A DNA stretch of 64,000 nt from Roseburia sp. AM59-24XD (lineage in GTDB: Bacteria > Bacillota > Clostridia > Lachnospirales > Lachnospiraceae): assembly GCF_003478445.1 (NCBI RefSeq), contig NZ_QUET01000001.1, forward strand, positions 128,030 through 192,029. The letters run 5' to 3'. Below the pieces are notes generated by a model, which was not told the origin of the DNA, did no database searches, and saw only the letters and a list, made by a program, of their open reading frames with translations. This document shows, one piece after another, positions 46,040 to 56,800 of the stretch. Within the stretch, counting starts at the first letter, position 1. Each line of letters begins with the position of its first letter. A program made the translations under genes and the position numbers.

Positions 46040-46741
46040 TCAGCATACTACTTTTCCAAAAATCTTAAAACTGTTATTTTTCGTGATCTGGATCGGAGCA
46101 TATTTCTGATTCAGGGAGACAAGGAAGGTTCCCACTCTGCTGCAATCCAGCTTTTTGCAGTAGGCGTTGCCATCAAGATAGAAGATGCCGATCTCTCCTG
46201 ATTCCAGTTCTTCCGTCTGCTGTACCCAAACGATCTGTCCGTTGATATAGCGGGGTTCCATACTGTCACCGTGGATTCGGATACCAAAATCTGCTTCCGG
46301 TGCGACTTCGTTTCCGACTTCGATCATATCAAAGTTATCGCTGTCAAGAAATTCGCCGGTTCCGGCAGACGCAGGCAGATCAAACAGTCTGATTTCCCGG
46401 TAAGAGGGAAGGACAGAGGTATCTTCTTTGGTATAATCTCCAGATTTGATCAGCAGATCTATGTATTCTTTCGCTTTTTGAATGCCTTCTTCGTTTAATT
46501 CGCTGAATGGATTATCTGGCGTATATTCTCCGATGAATGCATCGTAAATATTTGTAATGCCGAGAATCTTGCAGAGTGCCAGAAACTGTGTGGCGTTCGG
46601 CTGGGTAACATTGCGTTCCCAGGAGCTGATCGCTGCATGATTCATAGAGTATCCAAACTGTTTCAGTTCTTTATTTACATCGGGTTGTGTCAAACCAAGT
46701 TCTTTTCGACGATCTTGTAATATCTTTCCGATTGAGTTCAT
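46040..46741 (-). CDS. XRE-S24 repressor (LexA/CI-like), module copy 1
   Basis: A 233-residue repressor: N-terminal HTH (GLTQPDVNKELKQFGYSMNH), linker, and S24 peptidase domain with Ser in IHGDSMEPRYING and Lys in YCKKLDC; the Ala-Gly-like cleavage site is in LPASAGTGEF. ATG 46741 has CGGAGGC upstream. It is divergent from a Y-family polymerase gene whose promoter carries a LexA-type box; RecA-stimulated self-cleavage would induce that gene (inference from family). Confidence 0.9.
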   Translation of the reverse strand: MNSIGKILQDRRKELGLTQPDVNKELKQFGYSMNHAAISSWERNVTQPNATQFLALCKILGITNIYDAFIGEYTPDNPFSELNEEGIQKAKEYIDLLIKSGDYTKEDTSVLPSYREIRLFDLPASAGTGEFLDSDNFDMIEVGNEVAPEADFGIRIHGDSMEPRYINGQIVWVQQTEELESGEIGIFYLDGNAYCKKLDCSRVGTFLVSLNQKYAPIQITKNNSFKIFGKVVC

Positions 46742-46855
46742 TTTATTGCCTCCGTAAGAGTGTTTTTGTCTGTTTTCTGTATATACTATATACAATCCCT
46801 CATGAAAAATCAATGCAAAAATCGTTTCTATGATGAAATGGGTAATATTTTACAC

Positions 46856-46914
46856 TTGAAATAATGATAAAAATGATTTATACTGACGGCATAGAAAAAC
46901 AGAACAAATGTTCT
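46856..46914 (+). promoter_or_regulatory. Promoter and SOS-type box of the Y-family polymerase gene
   Basis: TTGAAA (46856-46861) and TATACT (46879-46884) with a 17-bp spacer. AGAACAAATGTTCT (46901-46914) matches the Gram-positive LexA box pattern GAAC-N4-GTTC and falls just after the expected transcription start. Confidence 0.75.
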
Positions 46915-46937
46915 TTTTGGGATTGGAGAGATTGATT

Positions 46938-48185
46938 ATGGCAGACAGAACAGTGCTTCATGTGGATATGAATTGTTTCTATGCCAGCGTGGAGATGTTA
47001 CATCGTCCGCAGATGCGGCATGTGCCGATGGCAGTAGGCGGTGATCCACAGGCAAGACATGGAATCGTATTGACAGCGAATTATCTGGCGAAGCGGCAGG
47101 GAGTGAAGACTGGTATGGCACTTTGGCAGGCAAGACAAGTTTGCCCGGATATTCAATTTGTTCCGCCGAGAATGGACTTGTATCTGCGTTTTTCTAGGAT
47201 GGCACATGAGATCTATCAGGAATATACAGACCTTTGGGAACCATACGGCTGCGATGAGGTCTGGATGGATGTGTCAGGAAGCTGTTCCCTTATGGGAGAT
47301 GGGCTTACAATTGCTCAGGATATCAGTCGCAGAATTAAGTCAGAGTTAGGTCTTACCGTAAGTATCGGTGTATCTTACAACAAGATCTTTGCGAAGCTGG
47401 GCTCTGATTATAAGAAACCCGATGCGATTACGACGATGGGCAGAGAGGAATATCGGACGAAGGCTTGGCCGCTTCCGGTGGGTGATCTTTTATATGTAGG
47501 AAAGTCTACCGAGAGGAAGCTGCAAAGCATGGGCATCCGTACCATTGGTGAGCTGGCGCAGATGGAGGAAAAGTATCTGAAATCCCGGTTTGGTAAGATA
47601 GGGCTGGTACTTCATTCTTTTGCGAATGGCTGGGATGATTCTCCGGTTAAGAGGGAACATACCCATGCCCCGATCAAGTCCATAGGAAACAGCACAACGA
47701 CTCCGAGAGATCTGGAGACGGATGAAGATGTGAAGATCATCCTGTATGTTTTGGCAGAAAGTGTCGCTGCCAGACTGCGGGAGAATGGCTTTAAGTGCCA
47801 TGTAGTGGAAATATCCGTCCGCGACAACGCACTACATCATTTTACGAGACAGCATAAGATAGACAGACCGACGAACATCACATCGGAGATTGCACAGGAA
47901 GCCTATCGCATTTTCAGAGCAACATATCAATGGGAAAAACCAATCCGAAGTCTTGGTGTCAGAGGAGCAGAATTAACACTGGATCATGCATATGAGCAGC
48001 TTGACATATTCTGTGACTATATCCGCCGGGAAAAGCAGGAGAAAGCAGATGCTGCGGTGGATGAGATTCGGAAAAGGTTTGGATATTTCAGTATTCAACG
48101 GGGACTGATGTATCAGGATAAGCTGTTATCCTCTTTGGATGCAAAAGGTTCCCATACGGTACATCCGCAAGGATATTTTAGTTAA
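46938..48185 (+). CDS. Y-family DNA polymerase (UvrX/DinB type)
   Basis: A 415-residue translesion polymerase: VDMNCFYASVEMLHR (first metal Asp), CDEVWMDVSGS (second acidic pair), IGVSYNKIFAKLGSDYKKP, an HhH region (LQSMGIRTIGELAQM) and the little-finger domain. Element-borne copies of this family raise mutagenesis under stress. ATG 46938 lies after TTGGAGAG. SOS control is supported by the box upstream. Confidence 0.93.
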   Translation: MADRTVLHVDMNCFYASVEMLHRPQMRHVPMAVGGDPQARHGIVLTANYLAKRQGVKTGMALWQARQVCPDIQFVPPRMDLYLRFSRMAHEIYQEYTDLWEPYGCDEVWMDVSGSCSLMGDGLTIAQDISRRIKSELGLTVSIGVSYNKIFAKLGSDYKKPDAITTMGREEYRTKAWPLPVGDLLYVGKSTERKLQSMGIRTIGELAQMEEKYLKSRFGKIGLVLHSFANGWDDSPVKREHTHAPIKSIGNSTTTPRDLETDEDVKIILYVLAESVAARLRENGFKCHVVEISVRDNALHHFTRQHKIDRPTNITSEIAQEAYRIFRATYQWEKPIRSLGVRGAELTLDHAYEQLDIFCDYIRREKQEKADAAVDEIRKRFGYFSIQRGLMYQDKLLSSLDAKGSHTVHPQGYFS

Positions 48186-48202
48186 GAATAGGAGGCAGTT
48201 CT

Positions 48203-48448
48203 TTGAACGAAGACAAAATTTATGTAGATGTGAATGCCACATTTACCAAGGATGGAATGCTCCTTCCGAAAAGTTTTGTATGGGAGGATGGAGTAGAGTA
48301 TGAGATCAGCAAAGTGAAAGACATCCGGCGTGCAGCCAGCTTAAAGGCAGGCGGTGCCGGGATGCGATATACATGTGTCGTAGACGGAAAAGAAGTATAT
48401 CTGTTCTATGAGGACAACAATATGTGGTTCATGGAGAAATCGGCTTAA
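48203..48448 (+). CDS. Small protein of the polymerase operon
   Basis: An 81-residue, beta-rich protein (YVDVNATFTKDGMLLPKSFV; GMRYTCVVDGKEVYLFYED) starting with TTG 48203 behind GGAGGC, 17 bases after the polymerase stop. Small proteins like this often follow uvrX-type genes in clostridial elements. The role is unknown. Confidence 0.72.
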   Translation: MNEDKIYVDVNATFTKDGMLLPKSFVWEDGVEYEISKVKDIRRAASLKAGGAGMRYTCVVDGKEVYLFYEDNNMWFMEKSA

Positions 48449-48632
48449 GCAGATCATGGCTTGCCATGGTCAACAGGCTTTAAGATCAGCAATGTCGGAG
48501 CGTCAGGACAGGGCGCATCGGAACTTCCGGCTCTAGTAATGGGCTTGCGAAGGTTGATTTCCCTTTCCCTTGCAAGTACAAATGTTGCGTGTTGGTAATA
48601 GCAATTTTGTATGGTAGAGGAGTTGAACTGAA
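48449..48632. other. Gene-free stretch of about 180 bases
   Basis: Holds CATGGCTTGCCATGG (short palindrome near 48463) and pyrimidine-rich segments; no gene, terminator or known RNA is recognised. Confidence 0.4.
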
Positions 48633-48839
48633 TTGGAGAAGAATTGGAGTACAGTGCAGTTGCATTGCAGAGAATGTAATGCGAGGATGATGGATTATAC
48701 ATTGTGTCAGGACGATGACCGGATCGTCCTGCAGGGCATTACGATCAAATGCAGCCGCTGCAAACGGGTAATGATGTTGAATAAATATACAGAAGGCATG
48801 ATACGGAAGCGTGCCGACAAAGGTATGCTTCGTATCTGA
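48633..48839 (+). CDS. Small Cys-rich (Com-like) zinc-finger protein
   Basis: A 68-residue protein with CREC near the N-terminus and CSRC in its middle, about 25 residues apart, and a basic tail. A GAGGAG site lies 15 bases before the TTG start. It is similar in layout to the zinc-ribbon protein at 15044; nucleic-acid binding is inferred. Confidence 0.6.
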   Translation: MEKNWSTVQLHCRECNARMMDYTLCQDDDRIVLQGITIKCSRCKRVMMLNKYTEGMIRKRADKGMLRI

Positions 48840-48930
48840 CAGATCTGGGATCTGTTACATAGAAACAAAATGACAATTAAATGAACAGCCCACCTGATAA
48901 GGGCACATCAGCAATGATGGAAGCACCAGA

Positions 48931-48983
48931 GACGCAGGGGAAAGATAACCAGTAGATAACTGGCTTTCCTTTGCGTCTTTTTG
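48931..48983 (+). terminator. Terminator with long imperfect stem
   Basis: GACGCAGGGGAAAG pairs with CTTTCCTTTGCGTC (two mismatches), followed by TTTTTG. The loop contains its own short hairpin (CCAGT/ACTGG). Confidence 0.8.
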
Positions 48984-49068
48984 CGTGGATCATGCAGCGG
49001 AAAATTCAAAATTAATTTTTCATCATCTTACTTCTGGCTATCGAGATGGCTGGAAAGGATGGAGAATT

Positions 49069-49353
49069 ATGATGATTTATGACATGGAAGCAAGTGGTAA
49101 GAGATTAAAGGAATTAAGAAAACAGGCAGGAAAGACACAGGAGCAGGTGGCGGAGGCAGTTGGACTTGAGCCGGGAACGATCAGCCGGATAGAGCGAGGA
49201 GTGAAGGGAATGTCGATTGATTCGCTGTTGATGTTTAGTGAAATTTATGGAGTGAGTACGGATTACATACTGAAGGGGGACGAGACTATGACACCATCTG
49301 ATGCGTTGTTGGAAGAATTGGGGGCATTGGTGCAGAAATATAAGAGTTTGTAG
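49069..49353 (+). CDS. XRE-family HTH regulator
   Basis: A 94-residue protein: LRKQAGKTQEQVAEAVGLEP, GTISRIERGVKGMS, then a helical tail. ATG 49069 (or 49072) follows GGAG. It stands alone between a terminator and the acetyltransferase cargo; no operator is evident. Confidence 0.8.
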   Translation: MMIYDMEASGKRLKELRKQAGKTQEQVAEAVGLEPGTISRIERGVKGMSIDSLLMFSEIYGVSTDYILKGDETMTPSDALLEELGALVQKYKSL

Positions 49354-49456
49354 GCGGGAGAAAATTTGATTTTTCCATTTCGTCATGCAAGTTGGTGATT
49401 GCAAAGGTTATGATGTCTGATATAATATGATGTGTGACGGAGATGTGGTCAGTTAC

Positions 49457-49473
49457 AAATCGGAATTGACCGA
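49457..49473. repeat. Short repeated junction motif, copy 2
   Basis: AAATCGGAATTGACCGA, 17 bases, is identical to 58243-58259. Confidence 0.55.
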
Positions 49474-49482
49474 GCTCTTTGA

Positions 49483-49512
49483 GCGAGGGATACTTCTTGT
49501 CCGAAGGGAAAG
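49483..49512 (+). repeat. Leader hairpin, copy 2
   Basis: GCGAGGGATACTTCTTGTCC then GAAGGGAAAGAAG: the same leader motif as at 40552, with a weaker hairpin. It lies about 60-90 bases before the GNAT gene. Confidence 0.55.
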
Positions 49513-49570
49513 AAGGTGGGCGTGAAAAGAATTAGAAGTTGTCAAGACAATGTGATGGGGGAAAACAAAT

Positions 49571-50025
49571 GTGATAATTAGAAAATACAAACAATCAGAC
49601 TGTAAAGAACTGGCAGAACTTTTTTATAATACGGTTCACACTGTTAATGCAAAAGACTATACAACGGAACAGCTAAATGTATGGGCAACAGGACAAGTTG
49701 ATATTGAAAAATGGAATTCGTCGTTACAAGAACATTACAGCATTGTCGCTGTTGAAACGATGTTATTGTAGGATTTGGCGATATAGATAAAACAGGTTAT
49801 CTTGATCGCTTGTTTGTCCATAAAGACAATCAAAGAAAAGGAATTGCAACCGCTATTTGCAACCAATTGGAACAATTTGTTGAAGGAAATATAACGACAC
49901 ACGCTTCTATTACTGCAAGACCATTTTTTGAAAAAAGAGGCTACAAGGTTGTGATGGAACAACAAGCAGAAAGGCGGGGCGTTTTTCTTACAAATTATGT
50001 TATGATAAGGGAACGACAACTATGA
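49571..50025 (+). pseudogene. GNAT acetyltransferase, frameshifted
   Basis: The first frame (GTG 49571) reads MIIRKYKQSDCKELAELFYN to SIVAVE; the second resumes as DVIVGFGDIDKTGYLDRLFV and then KDNQRKGIATAICNQLEQ, the acetyl-CoA-binding motif A. The break is at AAA 49755-49757; one more A would give VENDVIVGFGD and a protein of about 151 residues. Without it the CoA-binding half is not made. The stop overlaps the next small ORF (ATGA). Confidence 0.85.
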
Positions 50026-50144
50026 ATTTGATGGAGAACTACAATATGTGTGAAGAATGCTATTCTGAGGAAAATAGAATAACCCCATTATTAAATCCTA
50101 TAGATTGTTTAGAGAACCACACTCAATCATACATTGGCATATGA
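50022..50144 (+). pseudogene. Small Cys-containing ORF, probably a 3'-truncated gene
   Basis: ATG 50022 overlaps the GNAT stop. The 40-residue product (MENYNMCEECYSEENRITPL, then NPIDCLENHTQSYIGI) looks like the first part of a longer Cys-rich protein, with the next Cys pair missing. A terminator follows at 50158. Truncation is my inference from memory of longer relatives. Confidence 0.45.
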
Positions 50145-50157
50145 TATGAACATTAGA

Positions 50158-50190
50158 AACTGGCACAGGAAAAATGTGTCAGTTTTTTTG
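50158..50190 (+). terminator. Terminator after the GNAT cassette
   Basis: AACTGGCACA and TGTGTCAGTT form a stem with one G-T pair around GGAAAAA, followed by a seven-T run. Confidence 0.8.
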
Positions 50191-50312
50191 TCGCCTGTTA
50201 TGCGACCTAATAAACATATTGTATTTTATATAGGATAAAGTCAGGGTTTATGTTAAAATAAAGGGTAGGAATCTTCAGAATTTATTTGGATATTGGATAT
50301 GGAGGGTATGCA

Positions 50313-50429
50313 ATGTTAGATGTAGAACAACGAGAAGCTACAAGGCAGTTTATTATGAAATGGACAGGAAAGGGCAAAGAGGATGAGGATGACCGTTCCT
50401 ACTGGTTAGATTGGATAGGTTACAATTAA
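50313..50429 (+). pseudogene. N-terminal fragment of a class I DNA methyltransferase
   Basis: ATG 50313, after GGAGGG, encodes 38 residues: EQREATRQFIMKWTGKGKED then RSYWLDWIGYN. This matches the opening of MmeI-like class I SAM-dependent DNA methyltransferases, whose next part is missing. It is a short relic of a restriction-modification gene. Confidence 0.5.
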
Positions 50430-50605
50430 CTGGACAGATTTTTTAAGGTCATATAATTGAGTTGTCTAGAAACAATCATTAAGGAACGGATGAGGGTTTG
50501 GGTAAAAGTTTGCTTTTTCCATAACTAAAGTTTGCTATACAAATGCAACCGAAATATGTATAATTAAAAATGAATGTAACTGTAATTTTGATAGGAATGA
50601 ATGAT

Positions 50606-50731
50606 ATGGGAAAAAAACAAATATACCCACGATCAAGGAAAGAGATGTTACGCATCATGAAGGCGGCTGATAAAAAAGGGCAGCTGCTGGAAGCTGTTCT
50701 GGAAGAATTTGCAAGGCATCCGTTCATATGA
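50606..50731 (+). CDS. Possible small protein, 41 residues
   Basis: ATG 50606 encodes a basic peptide, MGKKQIYPRSRKEMLRIMKA then LLEAVLEEFARHPFI. The upstream GATAGGAATG is a weak ribosome site. It may be real or a relic; no family recognised. Confidence 0.35.
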   Translation: MGKKQIYPRSRKEMLRIMKAADKKGQLLEAVLEEFARHPFI

Positions 50732-50821
50732 TTTATCTGAATATGACTGGAAAATAAGAGAATATCTTTATGGGGACAGAATATGTAACCGTACCATAGT
50801 TTGGACAGGAGGAATGGTATT

Positions 50822-53800
50822 ATGAAAAAATGGAAAGAAAGAGGAAAGAGAATCGCAGTATTGTTGCTTACGGCAGCCCTGATTGGAAGTAGCGTGGACT
50901 TATCAGCTCTTACGGTAAATGCAGCAGAGGACGCAGCAGCACTGAAAGTAAATGTAGAACTGGGTGGAGCACAGCTTTTGGAAGCAACCACCATCACACC
51001 AACAAAACCGGAAAATGGTAATGGTACAGCAGAAAACCCGTATCAGATTACCTCGGCGGCAGAACTTTACTGGTTCGCCGGACTTGTAAACGGAACTCTT
51101 ACAGACGTTACTAAAAATAGTTCAGCCTGTGCGAAGCTGATGAATGATATCACGGTAAATAATAATCTGCTTGACAGGATTACATATAAAACAGATGATG
51201 ACGGCAATCTGACCAATGAAGTAGCAAACGGCGGGAACTTCATTTCATGGACACCGATTGGAGCAGCTAATAACGGCTATCAGGGGACTTTTGATGGAAA
51301 TGGAAAGACCATCAGCGGACTCTTTTTCAATGATAGCCAAAAAAGTCATGTTGGCTTGTTTGACAATATATATATGGCAACAATTCGGAATGTCGGTGTC
51401 GTTGATTCTTATTTTTTCGGAGAACATTATGTCGGAGGCGTGTGCGCATTTGGTGTAGATGGTACGATAACTGGCAGCTATAACACAGGAGTGGTAAGTG
51501 GAGAAGGATGTGTCGGAGGCGTGTGTGGAACTGGTAGCAGTGTTACGATAACTGACAGCTATAACACAGGTAGTGTAAGTGGAAATGATGATGTCGGAGG
51601 CGTGTTCGGATATGGTGAAAATTGTACGATAAACAATTGCTATTATCTGAAAGCGGAAGGCACGGATTTGGGTGGCATTAACGGCGCAGATGTCGAAGGG
51701 CAGGCTGAAGGAAAAACCGCTGCACAGTTTGCATCCGGCGAGGTTGCATACCTTTTGCAGGATGGACAGAAAGTGGGAGAAGATGGCACGATACCACAGG
51801 TCTGGGGACAGAACATTGATAATGATGGTGAGAAACAATCTTTTCCTGTTTTTAGTAATGCGAAAGTCTATAAACCTTCAGAAAGTTCTCCTTGTAAGGT
51901 TGGATACACAAATAATGCGGAAGGCTTAAAGGAACATGACTTTGGCGACGACAAGACTGGCGAAAGCTGTTCGTACTGTAATATAAAGAACATCAACTAT
52001 TCTGGTATCAGTATTAGCGGTGTGGATACCCCTTACTACTATACAGGTAATGAGATTAAGCCGGATATTACCATAAAAAAAGGCGAGACATCATTAACTC
52101 TTGGTGAAGATTATAACATTACTTATGGAAACAATACAGATGTGGCAGGCAGCAATGCTGAAAACGCTCCTTATGTGAAGATTACCGGAAAGGGTAATTA
52201 TACAGGAGAAATTACAAAGAACTTTACCATTGCTTACATTACTGCTCCGGATAATTATATAACAGGAACGAAAGGTGCGAATGACTGGTATACTTCAGAT
52301 GTCACAATCGGCGTAGCAGACTGGCAGGTATCAACGGATGGAAGCAGTTGGAATGACAGCATTTCGGTTACCGAAGAGGGAACACATTCTTATACTCTTT
52401 ATTTTAAAGACAGTAACGGATACATTACAGATAGCATAAACAAAGAGATTAAGATTGATAAAGCTGCTCCAACCGGAACCATTCAGGTAAAAGAAAGTAC
52501 ATGGGATAAATTTTTAGAGAAAATTTCCTTTGGCTTCTATACCAACACCAAAGAAAAAATTACGATTACATCAGAGGATACCGGCTCCGGTATAGCCTCT
52601 ACAGAATATCTGGTATCTGACAAGGCATATACACAAATTTCAGATATGCAGAATCTGAGTGGCTGGAAAGATTATGATAATAGCAATAAGCCTAAAATCA
52701 AGACGAACAGGACCAACTATGTGTATGCGAGAATCACAGACAATGTCGGAAATGTAACCTATCTGTCCAGTGATGGCATTTTGCATGATGATGAGAAACC
52801 GTATATTTTTGATATAACCCCGGTCATGAAGGATCGCTCCGGTAGTGTGACATTTGATATTTTTGAAGATGGAAGCGGTCTTGAGAAGGTTTATTTCTTA
52901 TATAGTACGGATATAAATGAGGTAACAAGTGCTACGACAGAGAATTTGAAAGCATCTGATTATCACAATGCAACCGGAACCTTTACATTATCAGACCTGA
53001 AACCAAATACCGAGTATTACTGTGCAGTTCTTGCAGTGGATAAGGCAGGAAATGAAAGTTATCTTTTAAATAGCACATTTAAGACATTAAAGGAAGCCAT
53101 CACGGGAACTGTATCCATTTCCGGAGAGGCAGTATATGGAAAAACATTGACAGCATCCTATGAGGGACTTGCGACAGATGCCGGCGAAGTTACAGTTTCA
53201 TGGTATCGTGGAGAAGATACTACAGCGATTGCTACCGGAGATACATATACTTTAACAGCAGATGATGTAGGAAAAGTGATTACAGTTAAGGTTACCGCTG
53301 AAAACTGTTCCGGAGAACTGACGGATTCCACCGCCGAGGTAGCAAAGGCAGAACATCCAAATCCACCGACGAATGGAAATGTGGATGATGAAAACAATAC
53401 CTTTACCTTTAACGGAACAAGCGGAGTTACTTACGAATACAGTACCGATGGTGGAGCAAGTTGGACGGATATTACGGTAGATTCCGGCACCGGTGTTGGT
53501 ACTGTTACAGTTGGAAACGTGATAGTCAACACAGGAGATTTACAGGTACGGGCAAAGGAAACAGATGGATATAAGGCAAGTGATGTTATTTCCAATACAT
53601 CTGCCTATACCGCAACCTTAGAAGGCAGCGTAAGCCTTTCCGGAACTGCAAAGTATGGGGAAACCTTAACTGCAACTGTAACCGGAGCACAGCAGGGAGC
53701 TGTATTAACCTATACTTTCTGCGCGGACGATACAGTGCTTCAGCAGGGAAGCAGCAATACTTATAAGATTGTATCCGCCGAAGCAATTGGAAAACAGATT

Positions 53801-56800
53801 ACAGTTAAGGTATCTGCGGAAGGATACATAGGAACAGTTAATGATACTTCGGATACTGTTGCAAAAGCAGACGGAGTGCTGACACTGAAACAGACTGAAT
53901 TTACCCCGACCTTTGGGGATGAGGCATTTAAGCTTGGATGTAGCAGAACCGGAGACGGAACGATTTCCTATAAAGTTTCCGATGAAAAGGTCATTAAAGT
54001 TTCCGATACCGGAGAAGTAACGATTGTGGGAGCAGGAAGTGCCACCGTAACAGTATCTCTTTCGGAAACAGAGTGTTATACCGGTGCGGCAGAGCAGACG
54101 ATTATGGTTACCGTAAATCAGGCATCTGCACCAACATTAGCTTCCGAAAACATAAGCTATGTGAATACAAAAGGCTCTGGCGGAGCTGTGACAATTGATA
54201 TTGCAGATAAACTGCCGGAGAATAGAGGAGATACAACTTACACAGTAACGGATACGACAGACAGCAGTGTAATTTTGCAGAATGTGGCGGTAGATACTGC
54301 CGGTAAGCTGACCTACACTGTAATATCCGGTAAAAAAGTAGGCGATAAAGCAAACATTACCGTAACTGCCCAGATGGCAAATTATAAATCTGCAACATTT
54401 ACTGTAAATATCAGTATTACGGATAAGATAGTCGTTGCATTGAAGAATGGAAGCAGCGTAACAATTAACGGAAGCAATGCCCTTACCTATGGAGATAAGC
54501 TGTCAAAACTTAATCTTGGCAAGGCGGTATTTGTAGAAAAGGGAACGAATACGGTTGTTCCCGGAACACTTGAGTTTGCAGCACCTGATGATGTGCCGAC
54601 AGTAGGCACAACAACTGCGGGATGGAAATTTACACCGGATGATGCAGACATATATGTCGGGCTGACCGGAACTGTGGAAATTTCTGTAAGCAGGGCAACA
54701 CCGAATGTAACCATACCAACGGTAAGTAAAACGAATATCGTTTATGATCCGGCAAAGACATTGAAGGATTACACCTTAAATGGCACAGATGGTACATGGG
54801 TAGTCGGTGGAACGGAAACTTCCGTTGCAGGTACCTGGAGCTGGAAGACGGATACAACAGTACCGACAGTAAATAACAGTGGATATGTTGCAGTATTTAC
54901 ACCTGATGACACAAACAACTACAATACAGTAACTGGAACAATAACTGTTAAAGTAACTAAAGCAACACCGGTAATTGCAAAAAATCCTACAGCAACCGCC
55001 CTTACATACGGGCAGAAACTTTCAGACAGTACCCTGACAGGCGGCAAAGTAACATACAAAACAGCCGATGGAACAGAGGTAGCAGGAACATTTGCATGGA
55101 AGAATAGCAGTATCAAGCCTACAGTGGCAGACAGCGGAAAGATAGAGTATGATGTGACATTTACGCCATCAGATACAGATAATTATAATGCTGTTGATAT
55201 GAAAATCAGTCTTACGGTCAACAAGGCAACGAAAGCTCCGAACATGCCGGAAACTGCGATGGCACCGGCACACAGCACAAAGAAGGTTGGCGATATTATA
55301 CTTTCGGAAGGCTGGAGCTGGCAGGAGGCAGATAAGGACACGGCGCTTGCAGATGGTGTGGCTGTGACGGCGACTGCGGTTTATACAGGAGCTGACAAGG
55401 GCAACTATGAGACAGAAAGTGTAAGCATTACGATTACAAGAAGCAAATGTGATCACACACATACTGAAATACGGAATCAGCGGGAAGCGACCTGCAAAGA
55501 GGAGGGATATACCGGAGATACCTACTGCGTAGAATGTGGAGAACTGGTTGAATCAGGAACGGTAATCCCTCTTGCAAAGCATCAGGGTGGCAAGGCAACC
55601 TGTATACATCAGGCAGTCTGCACCGTATGTGGAACTTCCTATGGCGATTTGGACAGCAGCAACCATACTTATGAAAATGGTGTATGCAAGGATTGCTCCA
55701 ACATATGGAAAACAACGATAGATGATATTACCTACCAGACTGTTACAAAGGAAGAAAACGGAAAGCCGGCAGGGCAGACCGTAACTGTCACAGTAGACGG
55801 ACAGAATGTAGAAATGCTGGCTGTTGCAGTAACAGCAGTAGATGTAAACGCACTGAGCCAGAATAATAGTGATATTTTTGCAAATGGTACGCTGACCATT
55901 CCTGCCAAAGTTATAGACGATGATGCAAAACAGACTTGTGTCGTGACAAGAATTAATTCGGATGTATTTGTACAGGATACGGAGGCACCGGTGATTTCCG
56001 AAGTCGTGATTCCGGATACGGTAACGGAGGTTGGAACAGGTGCATTTACCGGGGTAGCAACGGTTACTTTTGAAGGAGCAACTGCACCGGCAGGTGTCAA
56101 AGATGCCATTTCAGAAGGAACAGTGGTTCAGATTCCGGATGGGGCAAAGGATAGTTACGAAACAGCCCTTGAGGGAAAAGGAGTCATAAAGGAACTGCAT
56201 ACCCATCAATATGCAGATACATGGACATATGATGCAGAGTACCACTGGCACGCAAGCACCTGCGGGCATGATGCACAGGATGGCGTTCTGACAAAAGAGA
56301 AGCATACCTTTGGCGAGTGGAAAGAGGTTGTTGCCGCTACCACGACAGAGGCAGGGAAGAAAGAGAGAAGCTGCGTATGTGGTTATAAGGAGACGGCTGA
56401 CATTCCAAAACTGGATGTACAGACACCTGAAACACCGTCAACGCCGGCACCGGGAACACCGTCAACGCCAGCACCGGGAACACCGTCAACACCAGTACCA
56501 GAAACACCGGCAGTAAAGACTCCGAAAAAAGGAGATAAGGTATCGGATGATAAGAAGACCGGTAGTTATATCATCACCAGCAGCGAAAAGAAAGAGGTTG
56601 CGTACGTGGCACCGGCAAATAAGAATGCAAAGACCATAACGATTCCTGCAACCATCAAGGTGAAGGGTGTCACCTATAAAGTAACAAAAATTGCAGATAA
56701 CTGTTTTAGGAATAATAAGAAGATTACCAAAATTACGATAGGTAAAAATATCGTAAGCATAGGTAAGAATGCATTCTATGGTTGCAAGAAGTTGAAAACA

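Noticed and set aside
49510..49570. Leader before the GNAT gene as a known antibiotic-responsive riboswitch
   Set aside because: The hairpin is weak, no aptamer motif is visible and there is no leader peptide.
56420..56510. Short tandem DNA repeats that could look like a CRISPR-type array
   Set aside because: They encode the TPSTPAPG linker of the adhesin in frame, unit size is about 24 bases without spacers, and no cas gene is near.
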